Assembly (NCBI GenBank): GCA_934437985.1
Contig: CAKSBI010000006.1
Coordinates: 7,192-71,191 of the forward strand
Direction of reading: 5' to 3'
DNA from: an uncultured Lachnospiraceae bacterium
Lineage (GTDB): Bacteria; Bacillota; Clostridia; Lachnospirales; Lachnospiraceae
Length of the DNA stretch: 64,000 bases
Below are positions 8,222 through 17,311 of the stretch, in pieces. Position 1 is the first letter of the stretch. Each line of letters opens with the position of its first letter. The translations under genes and the position numbers were made by a program. The notes under the pieces were generated by a model. That model was given only the letters and a program-made list of their open reading frames with translations, did not search any database and was not told the DNA's origin.

Positions 8222-9355
8222 ATGGAGAATAAGATATCAGTATTTAAGAATAAGAAGGTAATGTTGTATGCCGGGCTGTTCATTTCAGCCATAGTAATCC
8301 ACTGGCTTATTATGGGACTTACATTTTTCCTGCTTAAGAATGTTAATGGAGTGGAAGGCGGACTGTTTGCGTATTTTTATGAAAAGTACATAGGGTGTGG
8401 TGATACACCGCATTATATTAATATCGCAGCACATGGATATTACGGGACCGGTGAGTATGCCAACCAGATAGTTTTTTATCCGCTGTATCCACTGCTTATG
8501 AAGATAGCTGCATTTGTGGTGCGTGATTATTTTGTGGCAGGTGTACTGGTCTCAAATGTGTGTCTTGGTGTATCGGCGTGTTTTCTGTACAGGCTTACCG
8601 CCCATGAGCTTGGACGGGAAGAGGCTGTGGACAGTGTTGCAATATATATGGTATATCCGTTTGGTGTGTTTCTCGTATCTGTATTTACGGAAAGCCTGTT
8701 TATAATGCTTGTTCTTATGTGTCTTACATATCTTAAGGAGAAAAAGTGGCTTATTGCCGGCATAGTTGGAATGCTTGCAGCACTCTCAAGGTCACAAGGT
8801 ATAGCGCTGTTCGTTCCGGCAGTATATGAGGCAATTGTCTATATGGTGGAGCAAAAGAAGTTTAAGGTGAAGTGCCTTCCTGTATGCCTGGTGCCTGCAG
8901 GAACATTTATATACCTTTTAATTAATAAGATTGTCCAGGGGGACTGGTTTGCTTTTGTTGCACACGAAGAGGCTGAACCATGGTATAATACGTCACACTG
9001 GATTTCGGATAATCTTACCCAGCATTATAATATGGCTATGGAGCAGGGTTCCCTTTCATATATCATCTACTGGGTACAGCTGTTTTTGTATTTCTTTGCA
9101 GTAGTGGCATTGCTGTATGGATTATACAGGGGGATAAGTGCTTCTGTTATTGCGTTCGGTGGTGCCTATATATTCCTCTCATATCTTCATGGATGGCTGA
9201 TAAGCGGGCCGAGATATATGATGGGATGTGTGACACTGTATATTGTATATGCATCGATTAAGAACCGGTATATAAAGGGTGCTGTAATGGTTATATGTGC
9301 GATACTTACTATATTTTATACGCTTGCCTCCTGGCAGGGTCATGCGATTATGTAG
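8222..9355 (+). CDS. PIG-V-like GT-C mannosyltransferase family membrane protein
   Basis: 377 residues with about nine helices. The features match the GPI mannosyltransferase 2 (PIG-V) family: Asp61 in GDTPHYINIAAHGY in the first extracytoplasmic loop, FYPLYPLL, FTESLF, and LSRSQG. Such GT-C enzymes use a polyprenyl-phosphate sugar donor on the outer face of the membrane. In bacteria the acceptor is generally unknown, possibly a glycolipid or a cell-wall polymer. It is flanked by two other membrane protein genes in the same direction (16 and 17 bases away), which suggests one operon and perhaps one complex. Confidence 0.75.
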   Translation: MENKISVFKNKKVMLYAGLFISAIVIHWLIMGLTFFLLKNVNGVEGGLFAYFYEKYIGCGDTPHYINIAAHGYYGTGEYANQIVFYPLYPLLMKIAAFVVRDYFVAGVLVSNVCLGVSACFLYRLTAHELGREEAVDSVAIYMVYPFGVFLVSVFTESLFIMLVLMCLTYLKEKKWLIAGIVGMLAALSRSQGIALFVPAVYEAIVYMVEQKKFKVKCLPVCLVPAGTFIYLLINKIVQGDWFAFVAHEEAEPWYNTSHWISDNLTQHYNMAMEQGSLSYIIYWVQLFLYFFAVVALLYGLYRGISASVIAFGGAYIFLSYLHGWLISGPRYMMGCVTLYIVYASIKNRYIKGAVMVICAILTIFYTLASWQGHAIM

Positions 9356-9372
9356 ATGGGGAGGTTAGTCTG

Positions 9373-9813
9373 ATGACAGCTGGTAAACAAAAGGAAAGGT
9401 TAAAAGGACTGCTTATATTTATGCTGGCATTATTAGCTGTATATGCGCTGCTGACACTGGCAATGGCAGTTATGTTTGAATACTATATGGTATCAACAAG
9501 TGGTGGAAGTATTATATTCTCATTGTCCATGAGCTGGCAGATCATGCTGTTTGCGGCAGAATTAATAACGATTATTGTGCAGATTATTTTTCTTGTGCGC
9601 ACAATGAAGAATAAGAAGACAGGTAATTACAGGGTGATACTGTATGCCGGCATTGCTGCGGCAGCAATGGCATCAGCCGCGTATATAATGCTGGTAGTAT
9701 TTCAGGGATTTACAGTTAATCCTGCAGCAGTATTTCTGGTGTATGCATTACTGATCACTGCAGTCAGGGCCGTTCTGCTCCCGACCGCTATAAAGAGGTA
9801 TATTTATTCTTGA
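9373..9813 (+). CDS. Small four-helix membrane protein of the mannosyltransferase cluster
   Basis: 146 residues; start at 9373 follows GGGGAGG. It has four predicted helices, a short basic loop (RTMKNKKTGNYR) after the second and a basic C-terminus (IKRYIYS). I do not recognise the family. Its position 17 bases behind the PIG-V-like gene suggests shared function, for example as a stabilising subunit or flippase-like partner, but that is inference. Confidence 0.55.
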   Translation: MTAGKQKERLKGLLIFMLALLAVYALLTLAMAVMFEYYMVSTSGGSIIFSLSMSWQIMLFAAELITIIVQIIFLVRTMKNKKTGNYRVILYAGIAAAAMASAAYIMLVVFQGFTVNPAAVFLVYALLITAVRAVLLPTAIKRYIYS

Positions 9814-9901
9814 TTTTGAAGTGAGATAATATTATAATATATTATAGCTGTATACATATGATATTGTGTAGCAGATATATTAAATGAGGAGGGTTTATAT
9901 T

Positions 9902-11875
9902 ATGAAAAGAACACGTAAACTGAGTGCTGCCCTTGCACTTATGCTTACAGTTGCAGTAGTTGCTCCATCTGTGAATAACGGAGTCGATGCAGCTAAGGCA
10001 CCTAAGCTTAGTAAGACTAAGCTTACATTAACAGTTGGATCATCTAAGACTATCAGCGTCAAGAATTATTCCAAGAAGGTAACATGGAAGACAAGCAAGG
10101 CTTCAGTAGCTAAGATCAAGGCAGCTAAGAAGTCATGTAAGATAACAGCCAGGAAGAAAGGTAAGGCTAATGTAACGGCTGTTATCAAGATCGGAAAGAA
10201 AAAGAAGAAACTTATATGTAAGGTAACTGTTAAGGCTAAGAAGCCTGCAGTGAACCCTGCAGCTACAGATAATAATGCAGCAGTAACACCTAATGTATCG
10301 GTACCGACCAATGCACCTGCACCGACTAATGTACCTGCAGATACACCGGATCCGAATGCAACTGCATCACCGACACCGACATTTGATTATGATGGTAATG
10401 CCGCTGAATGGAAGGATGGTATCCCTGCAATTAAGGATACATTTAAGGATTACTTTATTTCAGGTATCAGTACTGATAAGGGAAGCCTGATGAATGGTGA
10501 GAGTGCTTCACTTGTAAGATATCATTTCGGCAGTGTAACAATGGGTAATGAGAACAAGATGGAGAGTACGGTAAGTGTTGACCCTACAGATGAATACCCT
10601 GAAGGACTTTCTAAGGCTAATGTAGATAACTATTATAAGACTAAGGGTGAAGGAAAGATTATACTTAACTATGAGACGCTTGAGGATGTACTCAGCTACT
10701 GTAAGGCCAATAACCTTAAGCTCCGTTATCATGCATTTGTATGGCATGCACAGGTCCGCCCTTATTTCTTCATTCAGGATTATAACTGGTCAGATTATAC
10801 TCTTGAAGACTACGAAACTAACGGATGGGATAAGGAGAACTACCATAAGTTAGCTGACAAGGAAACCATGAAGAAGAGGCTTAATGATTATATCAGCCAG
10901 GTTATTGAATATATTTACGCACATGGATATGGTGATGTTGTATATGCATATGATGTAATTAATGAGGCGACTAATGGACAGAATGGTCCTGTAAGATATT
11001 ATGTTAATGAGAATGCTGATTCTGTAGATGGAATCTTGTCAACTACATCATCAGGATCTTCATCACTCAGCTTCAAGACTAACAATGGTGTACGTACAGG
11101 TGGCGGTGGTTCTGTTCTTACGAGTGACAGTTCGGTAGAGGATGTTGAGAAGATGTTTGCATATGAAGGAAGGGGAACCAAGCAGGATGACAGTTACTGG
11201 TATTCAACACTTGGACCGGATTATCTGTATCTTTCATTCCTTTATACACATGATGCAATCAAGGCAAACTTTGAAAAATATAAGGAACAGTATGGTTATA
11301 CAGTAGATCCGTCGCTTATTTACAATGATTACAATGGTAATGTAAGTGATCATATTGCACTTGCCAAGTACATTAACAGGGCATGTAATCTTACTAATGG
11401 TACACAGAACGAAAAGTATTGTGATGGTATCGGACTTCAGTCACATAACGTTGGCGAATCTTCACAGGAATCACAGATCAGGACTGTAGCAGATGCAGGC
11501 TTTGAAGTACAGATTACTGAGCTTGATAACAACATGGATGGTGATTCGCTGGCTTCAAGAATGGGCGGTCTCTATAAGCTTTATAAGAAGTATTCCAAGA
11601 ATGGTGAGTACGGAAAAGCACAGGGCTCTGACTATATTGGTGTAACATCAGTTACCCAGTGGGGAATCCGTGATGGTGATGGAAGCTGGGGAAGTGGTAA
11701 TATTAAGTACATTTTCACAGAGGATCCGTTACCGGATGATGTATGGGATGAAGAGAAGCAGGAATGGGTAAAGCAGGAAGCACCTACTCACAGGATTCAT
11801 CCGAAAAAGGCTCTCTACACGATACTTCAGGCTGGTGGAGTTGATGTAGACAAGTTCCTTGAAAAGTTCAATTGA
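9902..11875 (+). CDS. Secreted GH10 endo-1,4-beta-xylanase with N-terminal Big_2 domain
   Basis: 657 residues; ATG 9902 follows AGGAGG. Signal peptide 1-34 (ending near VDAAK), Lys-rich Big_2 domain about 36-115 (KLTLTVGSSK, VTWKTSKASVAK), Pro/Thr/Ala linker about 117-165, then a GH10 barrel. Catalytic residues are visible as Glu355 in YDVINEATNG (acid/base) and Glu540 in VQITELDNN (nucleophile), with the substrate-binding FVWHAQ upstream and the C-terminal TQWGIRDGDGSW. An insertion of about 60 residues lies between the acid/base strand and the next barrel strand. It hydrolyses the xylan backbone outside the cell. No cellulosome dockerin or sortase motif is present. Confidence 0.93.
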   Translation: MKRTRKLSAALALMLTVAVVAPSVNNGVDAAKAPKLSKTKLTLTVGSSKTISVKNYSKKVTWKTSKASVAKIKAAKKSCKITARKKGKANVTAVIKIGKKKKKLICKVTVKAKKPAVNPAATDNNAAVTPNVSVPTNAPAPTNVPADTPDPNATASPTPTFDYDGNAAEWKDGIPAIKDTFKDYFISGISTDKGSLMNGESASLVRYHFGSVTMGNENKMESTVSVDPTDEYPEGLSKANVDNYYKTKGEGKIILNYETLEDVLSYCKANNLKLRYHAFVWHAQVRPYFFIQDYNWSDYTLEDYETNGWDKENYHKLADKETMKKRLNDYISQVIEYIYAHGYGDVVYAYDVINEATNGQNGPVRYYVNENADSVDGILSTTSSGSSSLSFKTNNGVRTGGGGSVLTSDSSVEDVEKMFAYEGRGTKQDDSYWYSTLGPDYLYLSFLYTHDAIKANFEKYKEQYGYTVDPSLIYNDYNGNVSDHIALAKYINRACNLTNGTQNEKYCDGIGLQSHNVGESSQESQIRTVADAGFEVQITELDNNMDGDSLASRMGGLYKLYKKYSKNGEYGKAQGSDYIGVTSVTQWGIRDGDGSWGSGNIKYIFTEDPLPDDVWDEEKQEWVKQEAPTHRIHPKKALYTILQAGGVDVDKFLEKFN

Positions 11876-11923
11876 TATCAGATTATACAATAGTAATATT
11901 GGCAGTAACAGATTGAAGGTTAT

Positions 11924-11970
11924 GGCTGTCGTATAGGTGGTAAAATGCTTATACGACAGTCTTTTTATTT
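11924..11970 (+). terminator. Rho-independent terminator after the xylanase gene
   Basis: A 12-bp stem (GGCTGTCGTATA with TATACGACAGTC, one G-T pair) and loop are followed by CTTTTTATTT. Confidence 0.85.
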
Positions 11971-11980
11971 ATTATCTCTC

Positions 11981-12009
11981 TTGACATACAGTATCTTTTA
12001 GAATACTAT
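11981..12009 (+). promoter_or_regulatory. Sigma-A-type promoter for valS
   Basis: TTGACA (11981-11986), 17 bases, TACTAT (12004-12009); an alternative -10 TATAAT at 12007 has a 20-base spacer. The remaining leader is under 50 bases, too short for a T-box. Confidence 0.65.
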
Positions 12010-12057
12010 AATTTAGTATCTTAATGTAATTTTGTGAGTAAAGAGGCGAGGAATAAT

Positions 12058-14700
12058 ATGAGTAAAGAACTGGAAAAGAATTATAATCCTTCAGATATTG
12101 AGGATAGATTATATCAGAAATGGTTAGATAAAAAGTATTTTCATGCCGAAGTAGACAGAAGTAAGAAACCTTTTACAATTGTGATGCCGCCACCTAATAT
12201 TACAGGTCAGCTCCACATGGGACATGCACTTGACAATACACTTCAGGATATACTTATAAGATTTAAGAGAATGCAGGGCTTTAATGCACTCTGGGTACCG
12301 GGAACAGACCATGCATCTATTGCAACGGAAGCTAAGATTGTTGAAGCTATGAGAAAAGAGGGTATCTCGAAGGATGATATCGGAAGAGACGGCTTTCTTG
12401 AGCGTGCATGGAAGTGGAAGGAACAGTACGGTGGACGCATTGTTTCGCAGCTTAAGAAGATGGGTTCGTCGTGTGACTGGGACAGAGAACGTTTTACAAT
12501 GGACAAGGGTTGTAATGAAGCCGTTAAGGAAGTATTTGTTAAGTTATATGACAAAGGACTTATATATAGAGGAGAGAGGATAATTAACTGGTGTCCTCAT
12601 TGTCTTACTTCTATCTCAGATGCCGAGGTTGAGCATGAAGACCAGGCAGGACATTTCTGGCATCTTCGCTATCAACTTGCAGATGGAAGCGGATATATTG
12701 AGCTTGCAACAACAAGGCCGGAGACACTTCTTGGTGATACTGCCATAGCTGTTAACCCTAAGGATGACAGATATGCAGGATATGTTGGTAAGAATGTGAT
12801 TCTTCCTATAGTCCACAGGGAGATACCGGTTGTTGCGGATGATTATGTAGATATGGAATTTGGTACAGGTGTAGTTAAGATTACACCTGCACATGACCCT
12901 AATGATTTTGAGGTTGGTCTCAGGCATAACCTTCCTGTTATTAATGTAATGACAGATGATGCTAAGATCGTTGACGAATATGAAGCATACGCAGGTATGG
13001 ACAGATATGATGCACGGAAAGCAATTGTTGCTGATCTTGAAAAAGAGGGTGCACTTGTTAAGGTTGAAGATCATGACCATAATGTGGGTGTATGCTACCG
13101 TTGCGGAACAACAGTAGAGCCACGTGTATCAAAGCAGTGGTTTGTTAAGATGAAGCCGCTCGCAGGTCCTGCAATTGAGGCTGTTAAGAAGGATGAGACA
13201 CAGTTTGTTCCTGAATATTTTGAGAAAACATATTTTCACTGGCTTGAGAATATACGTGACTGGTGTATATCAAGACAGCTTTGGTGGGGACACCAGATTC
13301 CTGCATTTTATTGTGATAAATGCGGAAAGATGATCGTTACTAAGGATAATGAGGCTGTCTGTCCTGGCTGTGGGGAGAAGATGCGCCAGGATCCTGATAC
13401 ACTTGATACATGGTTTTCATCAGCATTATGGCCATTCTCTACTCTTGGCTGGCCGGATGATACAGAGGAGATGGATTATTTCTATCCTACAAGTACACTT
13501 GTAACCGGATATGATATAATTCCATTCTGGGTAATGCGTATGATGTTCTCAGGACTTGAGCAGACAGGTAAGGTTCCATTTGATACTGTGCTTATTCATG
13601 GGCTTGTCCGTGATTCGCTTGGACGTAAGATGAGTAAGTCGCTTGGTAATGGAATAGACCCACTTGAGGTTATTGATAAGTATGGGGCTGACGCACTTAG
13701 ATTTACGCTTATTACTGGTAATGCGCCGGGTAATGATATGCGCTTCTACTATGAAAGAGTAGAGGCAAGCCGTAACTTTGCCAACAAGGTATGGAATGCA
13801 TCAAGATTCATTATGATGAATCTTCCGGATGGTGGCATTGATCTTAAGAGTAAGCCTGAACTAACTGATGCAGATAAGTGGATCATATCAAAGATGAATG
13901 ATACCGTGAAGGATGTAACTGAGAATCTTAACAAGTATGAGCTTGGAATAGCAGCGGATAAGATATACAACTTCATCTGGGAAGAGTTCTGCGACTGGTA
14001 TATTGAGATGGTTAAGCCACGTCTGTATAATAAAGAGGATGCAACAAGGGATGCAGCACTCTGGACACTTAAGAAAGTGCTTATAGATGCGCTTAAGTTG
14101 TTGCACCCATATATGCCGTTTGTTACAGAAGAGATATACTGTACGCTTGTAGATGATGAAGAAGCTTCAATTATGATCAGCGACTGGCCTGTATATTCAG
14201 AGGATTCGCATTATGCGGCAGAAGAAGATGCTGTAGAGAGAATTAAGGAAGCTGTTAAGGGAATACGTAATATACGTGCAGAGATGAATGTTCCACCTAG
14301 CAGGAAGGCAGCAGTGTATGTTGTATCTGATAAGGCTGATGTCAGGAGTATATTTGAGACAAGCAGGGTATTCTTTGCAACTCTCGGATATGCAAGTGAG
14401 GTTTATGTACAGGCAGATAAGTCAGGGATAGATGATGATGCAGTTTCGATACTTGTACATGAGGCATCAATATTCATTCCATTTGCTGAGCTTGTTGATA
14501 TTGAAAAAGAGATTGAGAGACTTAATAAAGAGAAGACTAAGCTTGAGGCAGAGCTTGCAAGATCTGAAAAGATGCTTGGTAATGAAAAGTTTGTATCAAA
14601 GGCACCACAGGCAAAGATCGATGAAGAGAGAGCCAAGCAGGCAAGGTACAAGGATATGATGGAGCAGGTTGAAGCAAGACTTGCCCAGCTTGCAAAATGA
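12058..14700 (+). CDS. valS: Valyl-tRNA synthetase
   Basis: 880 residues, class Ia. It charges tRNA-Val and edits Thr-tRNA. The HIGH motif appears as HMGHA near residue 50, after PPPNITGQL; KMSKS appears as GRKMSKSLGNG. The editing domain has TTRPETLLGDTA and a C-terminal coiled coil (IEKEIERLNKEKTKLEAEL) is typical of ValRS. A Zn-binding Cys cluster (CDKCGKM and CPGCGEKM) is inserted before the KMSKS part. ATG 12058 has GGCGAGG upstream; a GTG at 12034 is in frame but less likely. Many Firmicutes control valS by a T-box; none fits in this leader. Confidence 0.97.
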   Translation: MSKELEKNYNPSDIEDRLYQKWLDKKYFHAEVDRSKKPFTIVMPPPNITGQLHMGHALDNTLQDILIRFKRMQGFNALWVPGTDHASIATEAKIVEAMRKEGISKDDIGRDGFLERAWKWKEQYGGRIVSQLKKMGSSCDWDRERFTMDKGCNEAVKEVFVKLYDKGLIYRGERIINWCPHCLTSISDAEVEHEDQAGHFWHLRYQLADGSGYIELATTRPETLLGDTAIAVNPKDDRYAGYVGKNVILPIVHREIPVVADDYVDMEFGTGVVKITPAHDPNDFEVGLRHNLPVINVMTDDAKIVDEYEAYAGMDRYDARKAIVADLEKEGALVKVEDHDHNVGVCYRCGTTVEPRVSKQWFVKMKPLAGPAIEAVKKDETQFVPEYFEKTYFHWLENIRDWCISRQLWWGHQIPAFYCDKCGKMIVTKDNEAVCPGCGEKMRQDPDTLDTWFSSALWPFSTLGWPDDTEEMDYFYPTSTLVTGYDIIPFWVMRMMFSGLEQTGKVPFDTVLIHGLVRDSLGRKMSKSLGNGIDPLEVIDKYGADALRFTLITGNAPGNDMRFYYERVEASRNFANKVWNASRFIMMNLPDGGIDLKSKPELTDADKWIISKMNDTVKDVTENLNKYELGIAADKIYNFIWEEFCDWYIEMVKPRLYNKEDATRDAALWTLKKVLIDALKLLHPYMPFVTEEIYCTLVDDEEASIMISDWPVYSEDSHYAAEEDAVERIKEAVKGIRNIRAEMNVPPSRKAAVYVVSDKADVRSIFETSRVFFATLGYASEVYVQADKSGIDDDAVSILVHEASIFIPFAELVDIEKEIERLNKEKTKLEAELARSEKMLGNEKFVSKAPQAKIDEERAKQARYKDMMEQVEARLAQLAK

Positions 14701-14729
14701 TATCTGTCGAATCGTGCGATGAATGTGTG

Positions 14730-14759
14730 TTGATTTTTGGGTATATATAAGTCTATTAT
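14730..14759 (+). promoter_or_regulatory. Possible promoter for the small-protein/TPR gene pair
   Basis: TTGATT (14730-14735), 18 bases and TATTAT (14754-14759) precede the AGGAGG of the small gene. Confidence 0.4.
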
Positions 14760-14788
14760 ATATGTAAAGTTTGTAATAGGAGGAACCA

Positions 14789-14929
14789 ATGATTAATTTT
14801 GATGAAGAACTGGACAAGTTTCAACCCAGTATGGAAGTCGATCAGGTAGAGGATGCGATATATAGCAACAAGCTTGAGGATGTTACTGATCTGGTTAAGG
14901 ATCTGCTTAAAGAGATGTTACCGGGCTGA
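14789..14929 (+). CDS. Small acidic protein of 46 residues
   Basis: ATG 14789 follows AGGAGG by 5 bases and the frame closes with TGA at 14927. The product begins MINFDEELDKFQPS and ends KEMLPG; it is acidic, probably alpha-helical and has no signal peptide or membrane segment. It lies between valS and a TPR gene, 34 bases before the latter, so it is probably co-transcribed with that gene. I do not recognise a characterised family. Good ribosome binding site and regular codon use argue that it is real. Confidence 0.65.
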   Translation: MINFDEELDKFQPSMEVDQVEDAIYSNKLEDVTDLVKDLLKEMLPG

Positions 14930-14963
14930 GTGACGTCTTGAAATTGACTGGAGGAAAAGAAAC

Positions 14964-16358
14964 ATGAATTGTCCAAGATGCGGTATGCCTGTCACTATGC
15001 AGATGAACAGATGCAGTCAGTGTGGACAGCCGGTGCATGTATATTTGAAAATAATAAGGATTTCCAATTCATTGTACAATATTGGTTTGGAAAGAGCCAG
15101 GGTAAGGGATCTGTCGGGTGCTGTGGATGCGCTTAATAAGAGCCTGAAATGTAATAAGAATAATATTAATGCCCGTAATCTCCTGGGACTTGTGTATTAT
15201 GAGATGGGTGAGACTGTCATGGCACTTACTGAGTGGATACTCAGCAAGAATATATGTCCTGAGGATAATGAAGCTAATAATTATATTGACAGTATTCAGT
15301 CTAATCCGGCGCGGCTTGACAGTGTCAACCAGACGATCAAGAAGTATAATGCCGCACTTGTAGCTGCAAAGCAGGGAAGTGATGATATGGCTATTATACA
15401 ACTTAAGAAGGTTGTAAGCCTTAACCCGCATTTTATCAGGGCGCAGCAGCTGTTAGCACTGCTGTATATGAATGTTGATGACAGGGCATCAGCATTAAAG
15501 TGTCTTAATGCGATCAAGTCAATAGATATTAATAATACAACGACTATAAGATATCTGAAAGAGCTGGGTGTGGATCAGACAGTTCCGGTAAAGGAGCATA
15601 CATCCAGAAAGGTATTTACCGGGGATGCTAACGTCGAGGTTAAGCCGGTAGGTACATACAAGGATGAAAAACCAAGGGCATTTCCTTTCATTAATGTAAT
15701 GATAGGTGTGATAATAGGACTTTTTGTTGGTATTGTGCTTATCGCCCCGACTATCAGTAATAATAAGTCGGAAGACCAGTCTGCCGAGGTTACGGACTAT
15801 GGTGAGAAGCTCGCAGCAAAAGAGAGCGAGATAAGCAGCCTTAAGTATCAGAACGAGAATCTCACATCCCAGGTTGATGAGCTTGAAAAGCAGCTTAAGG
15901 AAGCAAGTGAGGATGATTCGCTCTCAACAGCAGAGACATATGATGTGCTTCTTGATGCATATAAAAAGTATGTTGAAGGAGATAAGGCAGGTGCACTTGC
16001 TGCAGTAAACGGTCTTGATATGTCAGGGCTGGACAGCAGTATTGCCACGGAGGTAGTCGGCGTAATCCAGTCCGAGGATGCCAAAGTAGCATCGACCCAG
16101 ATATTTGAAAAAGGCAGGTCTGCATATAATTCAGGCAAGTATGATGAAGCTAAGGAGTATCTTAAGAATGCTTTGAAGCTTGATCCTGACAATAGCGATG
16201 CTGTTTATTTTATGGGAAGATTATATCATAAGCAGGGCAACAAAGAGAAAGCAGTAGAATACTATAAGACGGTTGTTAATAAGTTCCCGGATTCGTCAAG
16301 ATGTGCAGAGGCGAAGAACAGGCTTAAAGAGCTGGGAGTTTCTATGGACAGCGAATAA
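14964..16358 (+). CDS. Zinc-ribbon and TPR membrane protein
   Basis: 464 residues; ATG 14964 follows GGAGG. The N-terminus is a four-Cys zinc ribbon (CPRCGMP and CSQCGQP, residues 3-24). TPR repeats follow (about 30-200: GLERARVRDLSGAVDALNKSL and related). A single membrane helix lies at about 236-262 (VMIGVIIGLFVGIVL). After it comes a coiled coil (about 280-315) and C-terminal TPRs (about 380-460: AYNSGKYDEAKEYLKNAL, GNKEKAVEYYK). The TPR parts on both sides of the membrane suggest a scaffold linking cytoplasmic and external partners. Function unknown. A strong terminator follows. Confidence 0.75.
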   Translation: MNCPRCGMPVTMQMNRCSQCGQPVHVYLKIIRISNSLYNIGLERARVRDLSGAVDALNKSLKCNKNNINARNLLGLVYYEMGETVMALTEWILSKNICPEDNEANNYIDSIQSNPARLDSVNQTIKKYNAALVAAKQGSDDMAIIQLKKVVSLNPHFIRAQQLLALLYMNVDDRASALKCLNAIKSIDINNTTTIRYLKELGVDQTVPVKEHTSRKVFTGDANVEVKPVGTYKDEKPRAFPFINVMIGVIIGLFVGIVLIAPTISNNKSEDQSAEVTDYGEKLAAKESEISSLKYQNENLTSQVDELEKQLKEASEDDSLSTAETYDVLLDAYKKYVEGDKAGALAAVNGLDMSGLDSSIATEVVGVIQSEDAKVASTQIFEKGRSAYNSGKYDEAKEYLKNALKLDPDNSDAVYFMGRLYHKQGNKEKAVEYYKTVVNKFPDSSRCAEAKNRLKELGVSMDSE

Positions 16359-16379
16359 TATACAGAACAGACTGATAAA

Positions 16380-16426
16380 ACAGACGGTATGCCGCCGATG
16401 TAACGTGGTATGCCGTCTGTTTTTTT
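16380..16426 (+). terminator. Rho-independent terminator after the TPR gene
   Basis: A 14-bp stem (ACAGACGGTATGCC with GGTATGCCGTCTGT, two G-U pairs) is followed by TTTTTTG. It separates the TPR gene from the spoIIA operon. Confidence 0.88.
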
Positions 16427-16474
16427 GATAATTAAAATTGTATTTGCTGGTAAAAAAATATCGGAGGGATAAAA

Positions 16475-16798
16475 ATGGAAATAATTGACAGAAATCTTGT
16501 TATACATGTAAATAATGAAGTGGATCATCTTGTTGCTGAACAGATCCGTGAGGAATTTGAAAAGGTATGTTCAAAGCAAAACATAAAAAATGTTATTTTT
16601 GACATGTCGAAAGTAGAATTTATGGACAGCTCGGGAATAGGGATGATTATTGGAAGATATATGAAAGTGAAATATATTGGTGGCAGGGTTGCGGTTGCCG
16701 GGGTTTCAGAAGGAATAGACAGGATCCTGCGGATGTCGGGTGTATATAAGATCATTTCAAAATACGATTCGGTAAGCGAGGCACTTACATGGGGCTGA
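16475..16798 (+). CDS. spoIIAA: Anti-sigma-F factor antagonist
   Basis: 107 residues, STAS domain. It releases sigma F from SpoIIAB in the forespore when dephosphorylated. The phosphorylation motif DSSGIG lies at 51-56 and the following GRYMKVK and GGRVAVAG are family-typical. GGAGG precedes the ATG. It heads the three-gene operon spoIIAA-spoIIAB-sigF. I see no convincing sigma-H promoter in the short gap after the preceding terminator. Confidence 0.95.
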   Translation: MEIIDRNLVIHVNNEVDHLVAEQIREEFEKVCSKQNIKNVIFDMSKVEFMDSSGIGMIIGRYMKVKYIGGRVAVAGVSEGIDRILRMSGVYKIISKYDSVSEALTWG

Positions 16799-16840
16799 CA
16801 TAGACAGGCTAATGCAATTTGAATCAGTAGAGGGGAGAAT

Positions 16841-17311
16841 GTGAATACAGTGCAGAAAGTAACTATAGAACTGGAGAGTGACCCGAAGAATGAAGCGTTT
16901 GCAAGGGTTGCTGTGGCTGCATATGCGGCCAGGCTTAATCCGACAATTGAAGAGATATCTGACATTAAGACAGCAGTGTCGGAGGCTGTTACCAACGCAA
17001 TAATACACGGATATAATGGCGGGACAGGCAGGATAATGCTTGTATGCGGTATTGATGGAAATGAATTATTGGTTGAGGTGACAGACAAAGGAGTGGGGAT
17101 ACAGGATATAGAAAAAGCGATGGAACCTATGTATACATCAAGACCTGAACTTGAAAGGTCCGGCATGGGTTTTGCATTCATGCAGACATTTATGGATAAG
17201 GTAACAGTCGATTCCACACCCGGACAAGGTACAACAGTCAAAATGATTAAAAGAATAGCTAAAGAGGATATTATGGAAACTGATATGGACATTGCAGTTG
17301 GATACAATTGA
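16841..17311 (+). CDS. spoIIAB: Anti-sigma-F factor, serine kinase
   Basis: 156 residues from GTG 16841, or 153 from GTG 16850, which gives a more usual N-terminus (MQKVTIEL) but a long spacing from AGGGGA. It is a GHKL-fold kinase that binds sigma F and phosphorylates SpoIIAA. The N box reads AVSEAVTNAIIHGY, the G1 box DKGVGI and the G2 box RSGMGFAFM. The 3' end overlaps sigF by 20 bases, indicating translational coupling and matched amounts of the two partners. Confidence 0.94.
   Translation: MNTVQKVTIELESDPKNEAFARVAVAAYAARLNPTIEEISDIKTAVSEAVTNAIIHGYNGGTGRIMLVCGIDGNELLVEVTDKGVGIQDIEKAMEPMYTSRPELERSGMGFAFMQTFMDKVTVDSTPGQGTTVKMIKRIAKEDIMETDMDIAVGYN

Noticed and set aside
12010..12057. T-box leader for valS
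   Set aside because: The leader from the likely promoter to the start codon is under 50 bases, far too short for a T-box.
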